NCBI RefSeq assembly: GCF_016406125.1
Contig: NZ_CP066339.1
Coordinates: 1,240,001-1,304,000, forward strand
Origin: Alicyclobacillus sp. SO9
Lineage (GTDB): Bacteria; Bacillota; Bacilli; Alicyclobacillales; Alicyclobacillaceae
Reading direction: 5' to 3'
Length of the DNA: 64,000 bases
This document shows, one piece after another, positions 19,990-29,917 of the stretch; position 1 is the stretch's first letter; each line of letters opens with the position of its first letter. A program made the translations under genes and the position numbers. The notes beneath the pieces were generated by a model that saw nothing but the letters and a program-made list of their open reading frames with translations, was not told the origin of the DNA and searched no databases.

Positions 19990-20423
19990 AACCATTTCCC
20001 TCCATTCCTGTGGTTTGGTAATACGGGTTTTGTGTGCTGCGGCTTGGCAAAAGGAATAGGACATATCTTCTCTGCATCTATATCTATGAATGGACGGTCT
20101 CAGACATGCCAACTTGGCCACTGCAACTTGGCGATTGAAGTATGGCGATTGGAGAATTCGGAAGGCTGCGGCTGAAGCATGAAGTATGCCGATATGATTG
20201 GAGCATGGGGATTGGAGAATTCGGAAGGCGGGAGGCTCATAACGATTTGGGCGGCGTATCGTTTAATTCGACTTTCAGAGATTTTGTAACCTTGTGTACA
20301 CCGCCGTCGTCCAATATAATGGAGCCGATTTCCGAACTGCGTACGTGATAAGATAGCGGTTGAATGGGTTTTGTGGCTTTAGCAGATACTAACAATAGCC
20401 GCAGAGTGAAGTGGAGGGTCTCT
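19990..20423. other. Intergenic region with a 24-bp direct repeat and tagO promoter
   Basis: Holds the promoters of the small minus-strand gene and of tagO. GATTGGAGAATTCGGAAGGC occurs at about 20146-20165 and again at about 20210-20229, a ~64-bp duplication. No gene is convincing. Confidence 0.5.
20292..20320 (+). promoter_or_regulatory. Sigma-A promoter of tagO
   Basis: TTGTGT (20292-20297) and TATAAT (20315-20320) are separated by 17 bases, a good sigma-A match 104 bases before the preferred start. Confidence 0.6.
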
Positions 20424-21383
20424 ATGCACCCGGCGTGGTATTATATGATTAGTTTTAGTGTGGCCTTTTTAATCGTTTTTTTAATGGTTCCTTCAATACG
20501 AAAAATCGCATTGAGAATTGGATTTGTAGACAAGCCGAATCAGCGAAAAACCCACACCGAACCCGTTCCACTGTTGGGTGGTATTGGAATTTACATAAGT
20601 TTTGTTATCACCGCAGGCTTATTTGGTAAAGCTGGCAAGACTTTTTGGGGAATCGCATTAGGCGGCTTGTTAATTTTGGCTATCGGTGCCTTGGATGACT
20701 TTTACAAAACCAAAAGCCGAGATTTCAAACCTTGGCCCAGATTTTTGACGCAAATTCTGGCCGCACTGATACTCGTTGGTTGCAATATCACCATTAACGG
20801 TATCAACGATCCCTTTAGCGGCCACTACTATACCTTCCCCCTCTGGCTGTCCATTTTGACAACCGTGATTTGGACCGTGGGCATCACAAACATGATTAAC
20901 TTTCTCGATGGCATAGACGGACTTGCTGCTGGGATTTCTGCAATTTCCGCTATGTCTTTGTTTTTCATCGCTCTGCTTAAAGAACAGTATCCAATGGCAG
21001 TTCTTTCACTAGTCCTGATGGGTTCCGCTCTCGGATTTCTCAGACACAACTTCTACCCAGCCCGCATTTTCATGGGGGATGCAGGTGCTACTTTTCTCGG
21101 TTTTGTCCTCGCTGCAATTGCCGTAGAAGGTGCGTTCAAGAGCGCAACACTGATATCGGTCATTGTGCCAGTGCTGGCTTTAGGAGTCCCTATCGCCGAC
21201 ACGGTCTGGGTTATCACAAAACGGTTCCGTGAGAATCGTCCCATTTACTTAGGGGACAGAGGCCATACATTCCATATCCTCATGAGGTTTGGATTAACCC
21301 AGATTCAGACTGTAGCCATCTTCTATGTTGTGGGACTTTTCTTTTCAATTGCGTCCATTGCCGTGTTGCTCGTGGCCAAGTAG
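20424..21383 (+). CDS. tagO: Undecaprenyl-phosphate GlcNAc-1-phosphate transferase (TagO/WecA)
   Basis: A 319-residue polytopic membrane enzyme of the MraY/WecA family that transfers a sugar-1-phosphate to undecaprenyl phosphate, starting cell-wall teichoic acid or other envelope polymers. Visible motifs are DKPNQRKTHTEPVPLLGG, ALDDFYKT, NMINFLDGIDGLAAG and MGDAGATFLGF, whose aspartates bind Mg2+, and the late RGHTFHILMRFG. ATG 20424 follows GTGGAGGG. The WecA/TagO subgroup is preferred over MraY because there is no mur gene nearby, but the exact sugar is uncertain. Confidence 0.88.
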   Translation: MHPAWYYMISFSVAFLIVFLMVPSIRKIALRIGFVDKPNQRKTHTEPVPLLGGIGIYISFVITAGLFGKAGKTFWGIALGGLLILAIGALDDFYKTKSRDFKPWPRFLTQILAALILVGCNITINGINDPFSGHYYTFPLWLSILTTVIWTVGITNMINFLDGIDGLAAGISAISAMSLFFIALLKEQYPMAVLSLVLMGSALGFLRHNFYPARIFMGDAGATFLGFVLAAIAVEGAFKSATLISVIVPVLALGVPIADTVWVITKRFRENRPIYLGDRGHTFHILMRFGLTQIQTVAIFYVVGLFFSIASIAVLLVAK

Positions 21384-21419
21384 TGGCTGCTATCCGAAGG
21401 TCGAGAATTGTAGCTGGCG

Positions 21420-21650
21420 AAGGTAGGCTGAAGGTAGGCTGAAGGTAGGCTGAAGGTAGGCTGAAGGTAGGCTGAAGGTAGGCTGAAGGTAGGCTGAAGG
21501 TAGGCTGAAGGTAGGCTGAAGGTAGGCTGAAGGTAGGCTGAAGGTAGGCTGAAGGTAGGCTGAAGGTAGGCTGAAGGTAGGCTGAAGGTAGGCTGAAGGT
21601 AGGCTGAAGGTAGGCTGAAGGTAGGCTGAAGGTAGGCTGAAGGTAGGCTG
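21420..21650. repeat. Microsatellite: 21 exact copies of AAGGTAGGCTG
   Basis: An 11-bp unit repeated 21 times without interruption (231 bp), starting 37 bases after tagO and ending at the first base of array B. Because 11 is not a multiple of three and the unit lacks minus-strand stop codons, long spurious minus frames run through it. Perfect identity indicates recent expansion. Confidence 0.97.
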
Positions 21651-21891
21651 ATAGGGATCGGAATGATCACTATTGCTCGAGATGCGCTGATATAGTGATC
21701 GCAAAGATCACTACCCGGAGACAGAGGAAGGTCATAGTGTCGGAAAAGATCACTATTGGCACAGCGTAGCGGCAGGGGAGTTGGAAATAGTGATCAATCG
21801 GATCACTAAGCGCGCCGACAAATTGGGATAGTGATCAGTGGGATCACTAATGTCCGAGGAGCGTGCAAATAGTGATCAATCGGATCACTAA
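21651..21891 (+). repeat. Family I six-palindrome array, copy B
   Basis: The cleanest copy. Sites are centred at 21662, 21703, 21745, 21798, 21839 and 21880 (spacings 41, 42, 53, 41, 41). Five sites are ATAGTGATC-type pairs around GCAAA, AATCG, AGTGG and similar loops; site 3 has the characteristic ATAGTGTC arm. It abuts the 11-bp microsatellite directly. No ORF. Confidence 0.92.
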
Positions 21892-22369
21892 ATTCGGCGG
21901 CACCCACCGCCCCCACGGCCCCCACGGCACCCACCGCCACGTAAGCATGGAACCATGAAGTTCAGCGGAATGTGAAGGCCGCGATTCCTGTGAACCAGGA
22001 TAGCTCAAGTGTTCCGTTCCCTTTCACTGTGCCAACTTGGTGCAGCCGTAGTCCAAGGAACACGGAGCAACCGTGGTCTTTTGATGAAAAACTCCATTTC
22101 ACCCTCGTGTTTCCCTTATAATCGGATTTTCTGCCGGCTGTGCTTCAACACAAGAGGAGGATGTGGATAAACGGAAAACTTCCGTTTATCTTCTCGATAA
22201 TCCCATTATATGGAACCGCATGACATTCACTGTCTGACATTCACTGTCTGGCACTCACTGTCTGGCCTCATTTGCGCTCGCCGGGAGAGCTTCGCTGCAA
22301 TCAGTTGGCAGTCACCGTCACCCCGTGCCTGCGATTGTTGGTGTCGATATGCGAGGGTGGCGCAGGTTA
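21892..22369. other. Intergenic region upstream of gatCAB
   Basis: Contains CCCACGG/CACCCACCG short repeats (21900-21945), a perfect hairpin at 22166-22190 and three 14-16-bp repeats of CATTCACTGTCTG (22221-22264). No gene and no T-box motif was found. Confidence 0.5.
22166..22190. repeat. Perfect 11-bp-arm palindrome upstream of gatC
   Basis: GATAAACGGAA and TTCCGTTTATC flank a three-base centre, AAC. There is no following T run, so it is not a standard terminator; an operator or leader hairpin is possible. Confidence 0.6.
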
Positions 22370-22378
22370 TGCTATAAT
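22370..22378 (+). promoter_or_regulatory. Extended -10 promoter of gatCAB
   Basis: TGCTATAAT, identical to the pcrA promoter core, lies 41 bases before the gatC start. No strong -35 is visible. Confidence 0.6.
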
Positions 22379-22418
22379 CCCGGAAGAAATGCGACAAATT
22401 CTTAGAGGAGGGATCCCG

Positions 22419-22709
22419 TTGAAAATAACCGAAGAAACGGTCAAACACGTGGCCAAACTGGCACGCCTTGAGCTCAGTGACGAAGAAGCGCATGTTTTCA
22501 CTCCTCAGTTGAGCAAAATTCTGGACTATGCAGAACAGCTGCAACAGCTAGACTTGGCGGATGTGGAGGCGACAAGCCATCCATTTGCTCAATACAATGT
22601 GTTGCGGAAGGACGAGCCGAGACCGAGTGCGCAGAGAGACATCATGCTGGCTTGCGCAGCGGACGAAGATGGAGAACATGTACGCGTACCAGCGGTGTTG
22701 GAGGGGTAG
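22419..22709 (+). CDS. gatC: Asp-tRNA(Asn)/Glu-tRNA(Gln) amidotransferase subunit C
   Basis: The 96-residue C subunit wraps around and stabilises GatA-GatB. It starts at TTG 22419 after AGAGGAGGG, and the N-terminus [20 protein letters not shown] is the conserved GatC signature. It is first in the gatCAB operon, with gatA two bases after its stop. Confidence 0.95.
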   Translation: MKITEETVKHVAKLARLELSDEEAHVFTPQLSKILDYAEQLQQLDLADVEATSHPFAQYNVLRKDEPRPSAQRDIMLACAADEDGEHVRVPAVLEG

Positions 22710-22711
22710 AC

Positions 22712-24157
22712 ATGAGTATACATAATGTGAAGGAAATCCTGGAGTCGCTGGATAGGCACGATTCTAAACCCTCGGAATGGGTCCGTGAATCACTGGATAA
22801 CATTGAGCACAAGGACAAAAAAGTAAACGCCTTTTTGACTGTGGACCGAGAGCGGGCAGAGGCACAAGCTCGGCATTTGGATGAGACAGCACCGGATGCC
22901 TATATGTACGGAGTGCCTTATGCGCTGAAGGACAACATGATTACGAAGGATGTCCGGACCACGGCTGGCAGCAAGATTCTTGAACACTACATTCCGCCGT
23001 ATTCTGGAACAGTCGCACAAAAACTGAAACAACAACACGGTGTTCTTGTCGGAAAGACCAATTTGGACGAATTTGCAATGGGTTCTTCCACGGAAAATTC
23101 CGCTTATAACCCAACGAGAAATCCGTATGACTTGAGTCGTGTACCAGGCGGATCGTCTGGGGGTTCCGCAGCTGCGGTGGCTGCTGGCATGGTACCGTTT
23201 GCTCTCGGTTCTGACACAGGGGGTTCCATTCGTCAGCCTGCTGCATTTTGCGGTGTTGTGGGTCTGAAACCCACCTATGGATTGGTGTCACGGTTTGGGT
23301 TAATTGCTTTCGCGTCGTCGTTGGACCAAATTGGTCCCCTTACTCAGAATGTAGAGGATTCAGCGTATGTGCTGGAGGCGATTGCGGGAACCGATGCCTA
23401 CGATTCCACATCAGCAGACAGAGAGCCAGTCAACTATACGAAGAACCTGAACAAAGGTGTGAAAGGTCTGCGTATTGGGGTTGTCACAGATATGGACAGC
23501 AGCGGCCTGGACGATGAAGTGAATTCTGCGGTACAGCGCGCTATTCAACAACTGCAGGATGCAGGCGCTGAAATCGTAGAAATCAACTTACCGCATGCTG
23601 AGTATGCAGTCTCCACCTATTACTTGATTGCTCCGGCAGAGGCCTCTTCTAACCTAGCCCGTTACGACGGTGTCCGTTACGGCTATAGAGCCGCGGGGGA
23701 AACACTGCTGGAGATGTACGAGCAGACCCGCAGTGAGGGGTTTGGTCCTGAGGTCAAGCGACGTATCATGCTTGGCACATACGCGTTGTCTTCCGGCTAC
23801 TACGATGCGTACTACAAACGTGCTCAGCAGATGAGAACGCTCATTCGTCAGGACTTTGACCATGCGTTTGAGAGCTGTGATGTGATTATCACGCCTACGA
23901 CACCGACCACAGCGTTCAAGTTTGGTGAAAAAGTTGACGATCCGTTGCAAATGTACCTAAACGACATCTACACCATACCGGCCAACCTTGCGGGTATTCC
24001 GGGACTGAGTGTTCCCTGCGGCGTTTCCAAGGACGGTCTGCCCATTGGATTACAGCTATTGGGACAAGCATTTGATGAAGAAACACTGCTTCGAGTCGGC
24101 CATACGTACGAACAAGTTCGCGGCTTTTCCATGCCGCTGCCAAGGTTGGAGGGATAA
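22712..24157 (+). CDS. gatA: Asp-tRNA(Asn)/Glu-tRNA(Gln) amidotransferase subunit A
   Basis: A 481-residue amidase that releases ammonia from glutamine for GatB. The amidase signature triad is visible: Lys in ALKDNM, then the Ser/Ser pair in [15 protein letters not shown] and [16 protein letters not shown] 22712 follows GGAGGGG. In organisms lacking GlnRS or AsnRS this complex makes Gln-tRNA(Gln) or Asn-tRNA(Asn) from misacylated precursors. Confidence 0.97.
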   Translation: MSIHNVKEILESLDRHDSKPSEWVRESLDNIEHKDKKVNAFLTVDRERAEAQARHLDETAPDAYMYGVPYALKDNMITKDVRTTAGSKILEHYIPPYSGTVAQKLKQQHGVLVGKTNLDEFAMGSSTENSAYNPTRNPYDLSRVPGGSSGGSAAAVAAGMVPFALGSDTGGSIRQPAAFCGVVGLKPTYGLVSRFGLIAFASSLDQIGPLTQNVEDSAYVLEAIAGTDAYDSTSADREPVNYTKNLNKGVKGLRIGVVTDMDSSGLDDEVNSAVQRAIQQLQDAGAEIVEINLPHAEYAVSTYYLIAPAEASSNLARYDGVRYGYRAAGETLLEMYEQTRSEGFGPEVKRRIMLGTYALSSGYYDAYYKRAQQMRTLIRQDFDHAFESCDVIITPTTPTTAFKFGEKVDDPLQMYLNDIYTIPANLAGIPGLSVPCGVSKDGLPIGLQLLGQAFDEETLLRVGHTYEQVRGFSMPLPRLEG

Positions 24158-24160
24158 AGG

Positions 24161-25594
24161 ATGGCGTACGAAACCGTTATCGGCTTGGAAGTCCACGTCG
24201 AATTAAACACACAAACAAAGATTTTCTGCGGCTGCAAGACGTCTTTCGGAGACCCGCCCAATACAAATGTTTGCCCCATTTGCATGGGTCACCCTGGTAC
24301 GCTGCCTGTACTCAACGAGCAGGCTGTGGAACTGGCGATTCGGGCAGCGACTGCATTGAACTGCAAGATCAACCAGGACTGCAAGTTTGACCGAAAGAAC
24401 TACTTCTACCCAGACCTGCCGAAGGGCTATCAGATATCGCAGTATGATGAGCCTGTTGGGGAGCATGGGTTTATCGAGATCGACGTGAATGGTGAAACAA
24501 AGCGCATCGGTATCACTCGTGTTCATCTTGAGGAGGATGCGGGTAAGTCGATGCATGCAGAAGACGGCACACACACATTGGTGGACTACAACCGGACGGG
24601 TGTACCTCTGATTGAGATTGTGTCTGAACCGGATATTCGCTCACCAGAGGAAGCGCGCCTGTATCTGGAGACGCTCAAATCCATCATGCGTTACTGTGAT
24701 ATTTCCGACTGTAAGATGGAAGAAGGTTCCTTGCGCTGTGACGCCAATGTCTCTCTGCGCCCGGTTGGACAGGAGGAGTTCGGTGAGAAGACGGAACTCA
24801 AGAACATGAACTCGTTCCGCAATGTCCAGCGCGGCCTCGAATACGAAGTTGAGCGGCAGACAGAAGTGCTGACGGAAGGCGGCGAGGTATTTGCGGAAAC
24901 CCGTCGTTTCGATGAAAGCAAGCAGCAGACGGTACTCATGCGGAGTAAGGAAGGAGCTCATGACTACCGGTATTTTCCCGAGCCCGATCTCGTTCGTGTC
25001 CACATCGACGACAACTGGATGAGCGCTGTCAAAGATTCGCTCCCCGAACTGCCGGCAGAAAAACGCCGCCGCTATGTGGAAGAGCTGAACTTGCCTGCTT
25101 ATGATGCAGGTGTTCTGACATCTGAGCAGGAAATCGCGCAGTACTTTGAGCGGGTTGTGGGAGAAGGGACAGACGCCAAAGCCGCCAGCAACTGGGTCAT
25201 GAGCGACTTGTTGGGGTATTTGAACTCCAATGATGTAGCCATTGAAGCGTCACCTGTTTCCGCGAAGCAGTTGTCAGAGTTGATTCAGACCGTTGATTCC
25301 GGAAAAATCTCATCCAAGCAGGCACGTGAGGTTTTTAAATTCATGTGCGAAACTGGAGACGATGCGGCAAAAATCATCAAGGACAAAGGGTATGAGCAAA
25401 TCAGTGACGAAGGCGCCTTGATTCCAATTGTGGATGAAGTCATCGCGAATAATCCCAAGTCTGTTGAGGACTACAATAACGGGAAGAAGAAAGCCATTGG
25501 AGCGTTGGTTGGACAAATCATGAAGGCCACCAAAGGCAAGGCCAACCCGCAGATGGTCAATGAACTGATTTTGGAGCGGCTCGATAACCAGTAA
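24161..25594 (+). CDS. gatB: Asp-tRNA(Asn)/Glu-tRNA(Gln) amidotransferase subunit B
   Basis: The 477-residue kinase/transamidation subunit. It phosphorylates the misacylated tRNA and amidates it. It opens with [19 protein letters not shown] and has the [21 protein letters not shown] zinc-cysteine region (shown in part) and the conserved [17 protein letters not shown]. The C-terminal tail/YqeY-like domain begins near residue 330. It starts three bases after the gatA stop, behind GGAGGGATAAAGG. Confidence 0.97.
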   Translation: MAYETVIGLEVHVELNTQTKIFCGCKTSFGDPPNTNVCPICMGHPGTLPVLNEQAVELAIRAATALNCKINQDCKFDRKNYFYPDLPKGYQISQYDEPVGEHGFIEIDVNGETKRIGITRVHLEEDAGKSMHAEDGTHTLVDYNRTGVPLIEIVSEPDIRSPEEARLYLETLKSIMRYCDISDCKMEEGSLRCDANVSLRPVGQEEFGEKTELKNMNSFRNVQRGLEYEVERQTEVLTEGGEVFAETRRFDESKQQTVLMRSKEGAHDYRYFPEPDLVRVHIDDNWMSAVKDSLPELPAEKRRRYVEELNLPAYDAGVLTSEQEIAQYFERVVGEGTDAKAASNWVMSDLLGYLNSNDVAIEASPVSAKQLSELIQTVDSGKISSKQAREVFKFMCETGDDAAKIIKDKGYEQISDEGALIPIVDEVIANNPKSVEDYNNGKKKAIGALVGQIMKATKGKANPQMVNELILERLDNQ

Positions 25595-25737
25595 TCAGGA
25601 GAGTTGAAATGGACTGGTGATGTCGATATTAAAAGAGAACGCAGCACTGGCTCCACAAGTTTACTAAGTTGCTTGAAAAATAGAAGTTGAAATGACTGAT
25701 GAAAGCGAAAGTAAGTAAGCCGAATAGAGGGGAACGT

Positions 25738-27294
25738 ATGGCAAAACAACAGGTTGTGTCCGTTGGAGACATCCATGAAGTCGAAGCTATTCGGTTGAAC
25801 GATGACGGTGAGGGCGTGGTTTCCATCCACGGCTTCACCGTTTTTGTTCCCGGATTGCTCCCTGAGGAACAGGGGCGCATCGAAATCAGTTCTACCGGGA
25901 AGTCATTTGCACGAGGACATTTGTTGCAGCGGATGTCTGTATCGAATCGTCGAGTTGTCGCACCTTGTCCTGTCTTTGACACCTGCGGCGGATGTCAACT
26001 TCAGCACGTGTCGTATCAGGACCAACTCCTTCATAAGCAGCAAACAGTGCAGGGTGCACTTCGCGGCGTAGGAAAATTTGAAACCGCACGCAGCGACGGA
26101 GGAGTTACGTTAGAGGCTAATTCAGGGGCTAATTCAGATGTTGGTTCAGATGTTGGTTCAGATGCTGAATCCAGCAACGCTGACTCAGGAGGTGCTGGTC
26201 TCTATACACCTGACCGTGATTGTCACCGTGATTGTAACATCACGGAAGCGGGGATGGACGCCGGTGTGTTTGAAAATGCCAGCGATGTGATTCAGGTGAG
26301 GCCTGTGCTCGGAATGGAGACGCCGTGGCGCTATCGCAATCACGTTCAGGTTCCGATTCAGTTTGACGGAAAGGGCAACTACAAAATGGGTTTTTACGCC
26401 CCAGAGAGTCACACCCTGGTCCCTGCGGATGTGTGTCTGCTGGAGCCTGCGGAGATGGAACAGACTGCAAGACGAGTTGCGGCGTACGCGGCTGAGAACA
26501 TGGGCGACGCTGCCAGACACATCCATCACCTTATTCTGCGGTACTCGTTTTCAATGAACGAAGTGATGGTAGTGTTGTCTGTTGGAAAACCGATTTCACT
26601 GCAACATCATGCCGAGAACCTGCGGTTACTCCCGTATGTTGCTTCTGTCGCGGTTACTGTGCAACCGAATCTGGGCGGCGGTTCAGTATGGGGGCCAAAA
26701 GTTGAACTGTTGGCGGGTAAGTCTGTTTTGACGGAGCGGTTGAAGGGTGTTGAGTATCGGATTTCGCCGCGATCGTTTTTTCAAGTGAACCCAGTCCAAA
26801 CACAGGTGCTATATCAACAGGTAGAGCAAGCCGTGAAAATAGAGGCGGGAACGCGGGTTCTTGACGCGTATTGCGGAACAGGAACCATCGCACTATGGTT
26901 GGCCAAGGCTGGTGCAGAGGTCACGGGGATAGAGAGCATTGAAGCAGCTGTTGATGACGCGCGTCTGAATGCGAAGCTAAACCACATTCACAACGTTCGC
27001 TTCGTCTGCGGTAAGGTGGAAAAAGAACTGCCGCGTTTAGTGAATCAGGGACACAACTTTGATATTGTGGTGGTCGATCCCCCGAGAAAGGGACTGGACA
27101 GACGGGTAGTGGACACTTTACTGAACGAGAAGCCTGAAAAGATTGTGTATGTCTCCTGCAACCCGTCTACATTGGCTCGGGACCTTCGGATTTTTCATGA
27201 GGGTGGCTACCGTATTGGCTCTGTCCAACCTGTGGATATGTTTCCGCAGACTTCACATGTGGAGTGTGTAACGGCGTTGACGTACCATCCATAA
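25738..27294 (+). CDS. rlmD: 23S rRNA (uracil-5-)-methyltransferase, RlmD/RlmCD type
   Basis: A 518-residue SAM-dependent m5U methyltransferase of the TrmA/RlmD family. It has an N-terminal TRAM domain, iron-sulfur cysteines in APCPVFDTCGGCQLQH plus a later one in ADVCLLEP, a SAM fold (VLDAYCGTGTIALWLAKAG), and the catalytic cysteine in YVSCNPSTLARDL. ATG 25738 follows AGAGGGGA; ATG 25699 lacks a ribosome site. A repetitive insert rich in Gly, Ser, Asp and Asn (SGANSDVGSDVGSDAESSN) near residues 125-150 is not part of the family fold. Specificity for U747 versus U1939 is uncertain. Confidence 0.88.
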   Translation: MAKQQVVSVGDIHEVEAIRLNDDGEGVVSIHGFTVFVPGLLPEEQGRIEISSTGKSFARGHLLQRMSVSNRRVVAPCPVFDTCGGCQLQHVSYQDQLLHKQQTVQGALRGVGKFETARSDGGVTLEANSGANSDVGSDVGSDAESSNADSGGAGLYTPDRDCHRDCNITEAGMDAGVFENASDVIQVRPVLGMETPWRYRNHVQVPIQFDGKGNYKMGFYAPESHTLVPADVCLLEPAEMEQTARRVAAYAAENMGDAARHIHHLILRYSFSMNEVMVVLSVGKPISLQHHAENLRLLPYVASVAVTVQPNLGGGSVWGPKVELLAGKSVLTERLKGVEYRISPRSFFQVNPVQTQVLYQQVEQAVKIEAGTRVLDAYCGTGTIALWLAKAGAEVTGIESIEAAVDDARLNAKLNHIHNVRFVCGKVEKELPRLVNQGHNFDIVVVDPPRKGLDRRVVDTLLNEKPEKIVYVSCNPSTLARDLRIFHEGGYRIGSVQPVDMFPQTSHVECVTALTYHP

Positions 27295-27527
27295 CGCCGA
27301 TATGGAATGACTATAGTACAGTTGGCGATGCTGTAGACAATTCAGACTATTTATTAAGAGATCCACTTTAGTTAATAGTAAAATGAAGGGAAAGAGCCTT
27401 TAATTCTCGAACTAGTAGTTTAGATAGTGGATAGAAGCGTGCAACGGTTTGAGGCATCGGTTTGAAAGAGAGAGAAACGACACAGGGCGAATAAGGCACG
27501 CGGTTCTCACAATAGTGGCTCTCAGTC

Positions 27528-29609
27528 ATGTTGGAGAGGCGGGATGAACGGGTGAAGACGAGGCTTCTTTGCTACAAGTCGACAGGCGTGTTCCTTCGGG
27601 CGTTGTGGATTATTCTTTTAGTCGAAGCGGTGAACGAATTTGTTGTGGCCGCTCTGCTCCATCAACTTGGACTCACTTTTGGCAGCTTTGCAATTCATTT
27701 AGTTAAAACGGTAATTGTACTGATAGTGGGACTCCCCATCCTAATGGTCTACGTATTCTATGACCACAGACAGCTTTTGCATGAGCGAAGGGTCTCCGCT
27801 CAGGTGCAGGATGATTATTATCAGCTCTTTGATGCGAACCCTGACGGCGTTTGTTTGATGACTGTCAGCGGGCGCTTCATTCATGCAAACAAGGCTTTTC
27901 TCAATTTTGTCGGTCACGATATTCAAACCTTAAAGGAACTGCCCTCGCATCCTTTCTTAACCGCAAAAAATAAAGACAGAATCTTAAATAAATTTGAATT
28001 GGCAAAGAGCGGGGAGACAGTTCAGTTTCAAGCAGACTTGACCGACAAAGACGGACTGGAACATCCTCTTGAAGTGGTTTATGTGCCGAAATTCGACGCA
28101 GGAGAGGTCAGAAGTATCTACATCGTACTCCGGGACGTCAGTGAAGTTGTTTCCGCAGCAAATCAGCTTGAGGAGATGCGTAAATACCTGGATTCGCTGA
28201 TAGACAACACAAGTGATGCCGTCATTATTTTCAAGAAAAATACGGAAATCATCCGTGTCAACCAGGCCTTTACAACAATGTTTGGGTGGACAGCCGAAGA
28301 AATCCTTGGGAAAAGTATGCCTGGGGAGATGTTTGGAGACAAGTGTGAGGAGGAACGACAACTCATTGGTCAGGTGTTTAAAGGACAAGTGGTAGCGGGT
28401 ATAGAGGCAAGGAGGTACACGAAAAGCGGACGGGTCATTGATACCAATCTGACTGTTTCGCCCATTAAGAACGAAGCTGGAGATATTATCGCTGCAGCGG
28501 GTACATCGCGGGACGTATCTGCACAAAAGCGGATTGTTCGGGAACTTCAGCACACTACGCGCGTGTTAAACTCGCTGTTTCGTTATGCAGCAGATGCCAT
28601 CACTATTACAGACGCGAGGGGTCGAATAACATCTGTGAACCCAGCCTGGATAAGGCTCTTTGACTGGAGGATGGAAGAAGTCAAAGGGAAGCAGCTGGCC
28701 ACTGCTGTACAAGGCGACATGCTGGATGAAGTGTTGCGGGGTAACACGTGGATTTCTCAGGAACAGCTTGTCAGACGGCGGGATGGGAGGGGGTTTTATG
28801 TGAGTGTAACGGGATCGGCGATGTATGACGAGGAAACGGGTCGAATTACAGGTGCCATTCTTATATACCGTGACTTAACAGAGAAAAAGCACGTTGAAGC
28901 AAGCCTCCTGAGGTCGGAGAAACTGGCTGTCGTAGGCGAACTGGCGGCTGGAATTGCACACGAAATCAGGAATCCCCTGACAGCGATTAAGGGCTTCTTG
29001 CAGATGATGCGCGATTCCCGCGGACCCCAGCACTTGGACATCCTCCTTTCGGAAGTCGAACGCATTTCCGATATTACAAACGAGTTGCTGTTTTTGGCCA
29101 AGCCGCAGGCGGCTTCGGTACAACGGGAAAACGCCGCTTCCATTCTTGACGAAGTTGTCGCATTCATGCGAACACAGGCAAATCTGTTTAGCATTTCCAT
29201 TGAACCCACTTACTTACCGGGCGACGAGGATTTGGAGTGTGTCCGCAATCAAGTGAAGCAAGTTCTGATAAACCTGATTAAAAACGCGATTGAAGCAATG
29301 CCGAAGGGCGGAACGGTATACGTTGGATTGTCGGCGTCGGACGACGAGATTAGATTTGTAATTGAAGATACGGGAAGCGGTATTCCACAAGAAAAAATTC
29401 AAAGCCTGGGTCAGCCGTTCTATACTACCAAGAAGCGCGGAACCGGCCTGGGGCTGACAGTGAGTTATCGCATTGTCGAAAACCATCACGGAACCATCGC
29501 GGTTTCAAGCTCTGTTGGAAACGGGACACGCTTTGAAGTAGTTCTTCCACGCACAGCGGTGCCAAGTGAAGCATTGAACTATAACAATGCAAAAAAATAT
29601 GCCCTTTAA
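27528..29609 (+). CDS. Membrane PAS-domain sensor histidine kinase
   Basis: A 693-residue kinase with two N-terminal membrane helices (about residues 18-75), three PAS domains (near 90-205, 215-330 and 335-455), HisKA with GIAHEIRNPLTAIKGF, and HATPase with NLIKNAIEAMP, DTGSGIPQEK and GTGLGLTV. The triple-PAS plus KinA-like H-box form resembles Bacillus phosphorelay kinases that feed Spo0F, and no cognate response regulator is adjacent, as for those. The start is uncertain: ATG 27528 has no clear ribosome site, GTG 27552 is an alternative. Confidence 0.85.
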   Translation: MLERRDERVKTRLLCYKSTGVFLRALWIILLVEAVNEFVVAALLHQLGLTFGSFAIHLVKTVIVLIVGLPILMVYVFYDHRQLLHERRVSAQVQDDYYQLFDANPDGVCLMTVSGRFIHANKAFLNFVGHDIQTLKELPSHPFLTAKNKDRILNKFELAKSGETVQFQADLTDKDGLEHPLEVVYVPKFDAGEVRSIYIVLRDVSEVVSAANQLEEMRKYLDSLIDNTSDAVIIFKKNTEIIRVNQAFTTMFGWTAEEILGKSMPGEMFGDKCEEERQLIGQVFKGQVVAGIEARRYTKSGRVIDTNLTVSPIKNEAGDIIAAAGTSRDVSAQKRIVRELQHTTRVLNSLFRYAADAITITDARGRITSVNPAWIRLFDWRMEEVKGKQLATAVQGDMLDEVLRGNTWISQEQLVRRRDGRGFYVSVTGSAMYDEETGRITGAILIYRDLTEKKHVEASLLRSEKLAVVGELAAGIAHEIRNPLTAIKGFLQMMRDSRGPQHLDILLSEVERISDITNELLFLAKPQAASVQRENAASILDEVVAFMRTQANLFSISIEPTYLPGDEDLECVRNQVKQVLINLIKNAIEAMPKGGTVYVGLSASDDEIRFVIEDTGSGIPQEKIQSLGQPFYTTKKRGTGLGLTVSYRIVENHHGTIAVSSSVGNGTRFEVVLPRTAVPSEALNYNNAKKYAL

Positions 29610-29630
29610 ACTAGACACATACCGTCTAGT
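29610..29630. promoter_or_regulatory. Perfect inverted repeat ACTAGAC-N7-GTCTAGT
   Basis: Immediately after the kinase stop and 55 bases before the YjcZ-like gene. With no T run it is more likely an operator than a terminator. CATACGAT at about 29647-29654 could be a sporulation-type -10 for the next gene. Confidence 0.45.
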
Positions 29631-29684
29631 GGCTCCTCCCAGCTACATACGATGGACTATCGCTCAAGAGAGGAGGATGTAAAG

Positions 29685-29816
29685 ATGTACGGAGTATTCG
29701 GAGGATACACACGCTGGGCGGTTGTGTTTCTCATCATCTTCGTTCTGTTCTTCCTGCTCGTACCTGGCTATGGATATGGCGCGGGAGCAGGTGCTGGTGC
29801 CGTAGGCGGCTACTAA
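29685..29816 (+). CDS. YjcZ-like small sporulation peptide
   Basis: A 43-residue peptide: MYGVFGGYTRWA, then a strongly hydrophobic span (VVFLIIFVLFFLLVP), then a Gly/Ala/Tyr tail, YGYGAGAGAGAVGGY. Glycine/tyrosine ends around one membrane helix are typical of YjcZ/SVM-type sporulation proteins. A strong AGAGGAGGATGTAAAG ribosome site precedes it and a terminator follows, so it is a single-gene unit. Function in the family is unknown; assignment is by composition and size. Confidence 0.7.
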   Translation: MYGVFGGYTRWAVVFLIIFVLFFLLVPGYGYGAGAGAGAVGGY

Positions 29817-29917
29817 TAAGCAAGCAACAAGATGACTACATCCGTCGACTACTATCACAACGCGTACACGTTCATGGAGTTCGTGCAAACGCAAATCAGT
29901 TGCAAATCTCTGTTTCA

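Noticed and set aside
20142-20348. 68-codon plus frame upstream of tagO
   Set aside because: Built partly from a direct repeat, contains the tagO promoter, and has no credible ribosome site.
21323-21704. Minus-strand frames encoding 11-residue repeats
   Set aside because: Products of the 11-bp microsatellite, antisense to tagO at one end, without start signals.
21960-22100. T-box leader before gatCAB
   Set aside because: No T-box bulge consensus; the CACGG-N5-CCGTG hairpin with TTTT is too weak to support the call.
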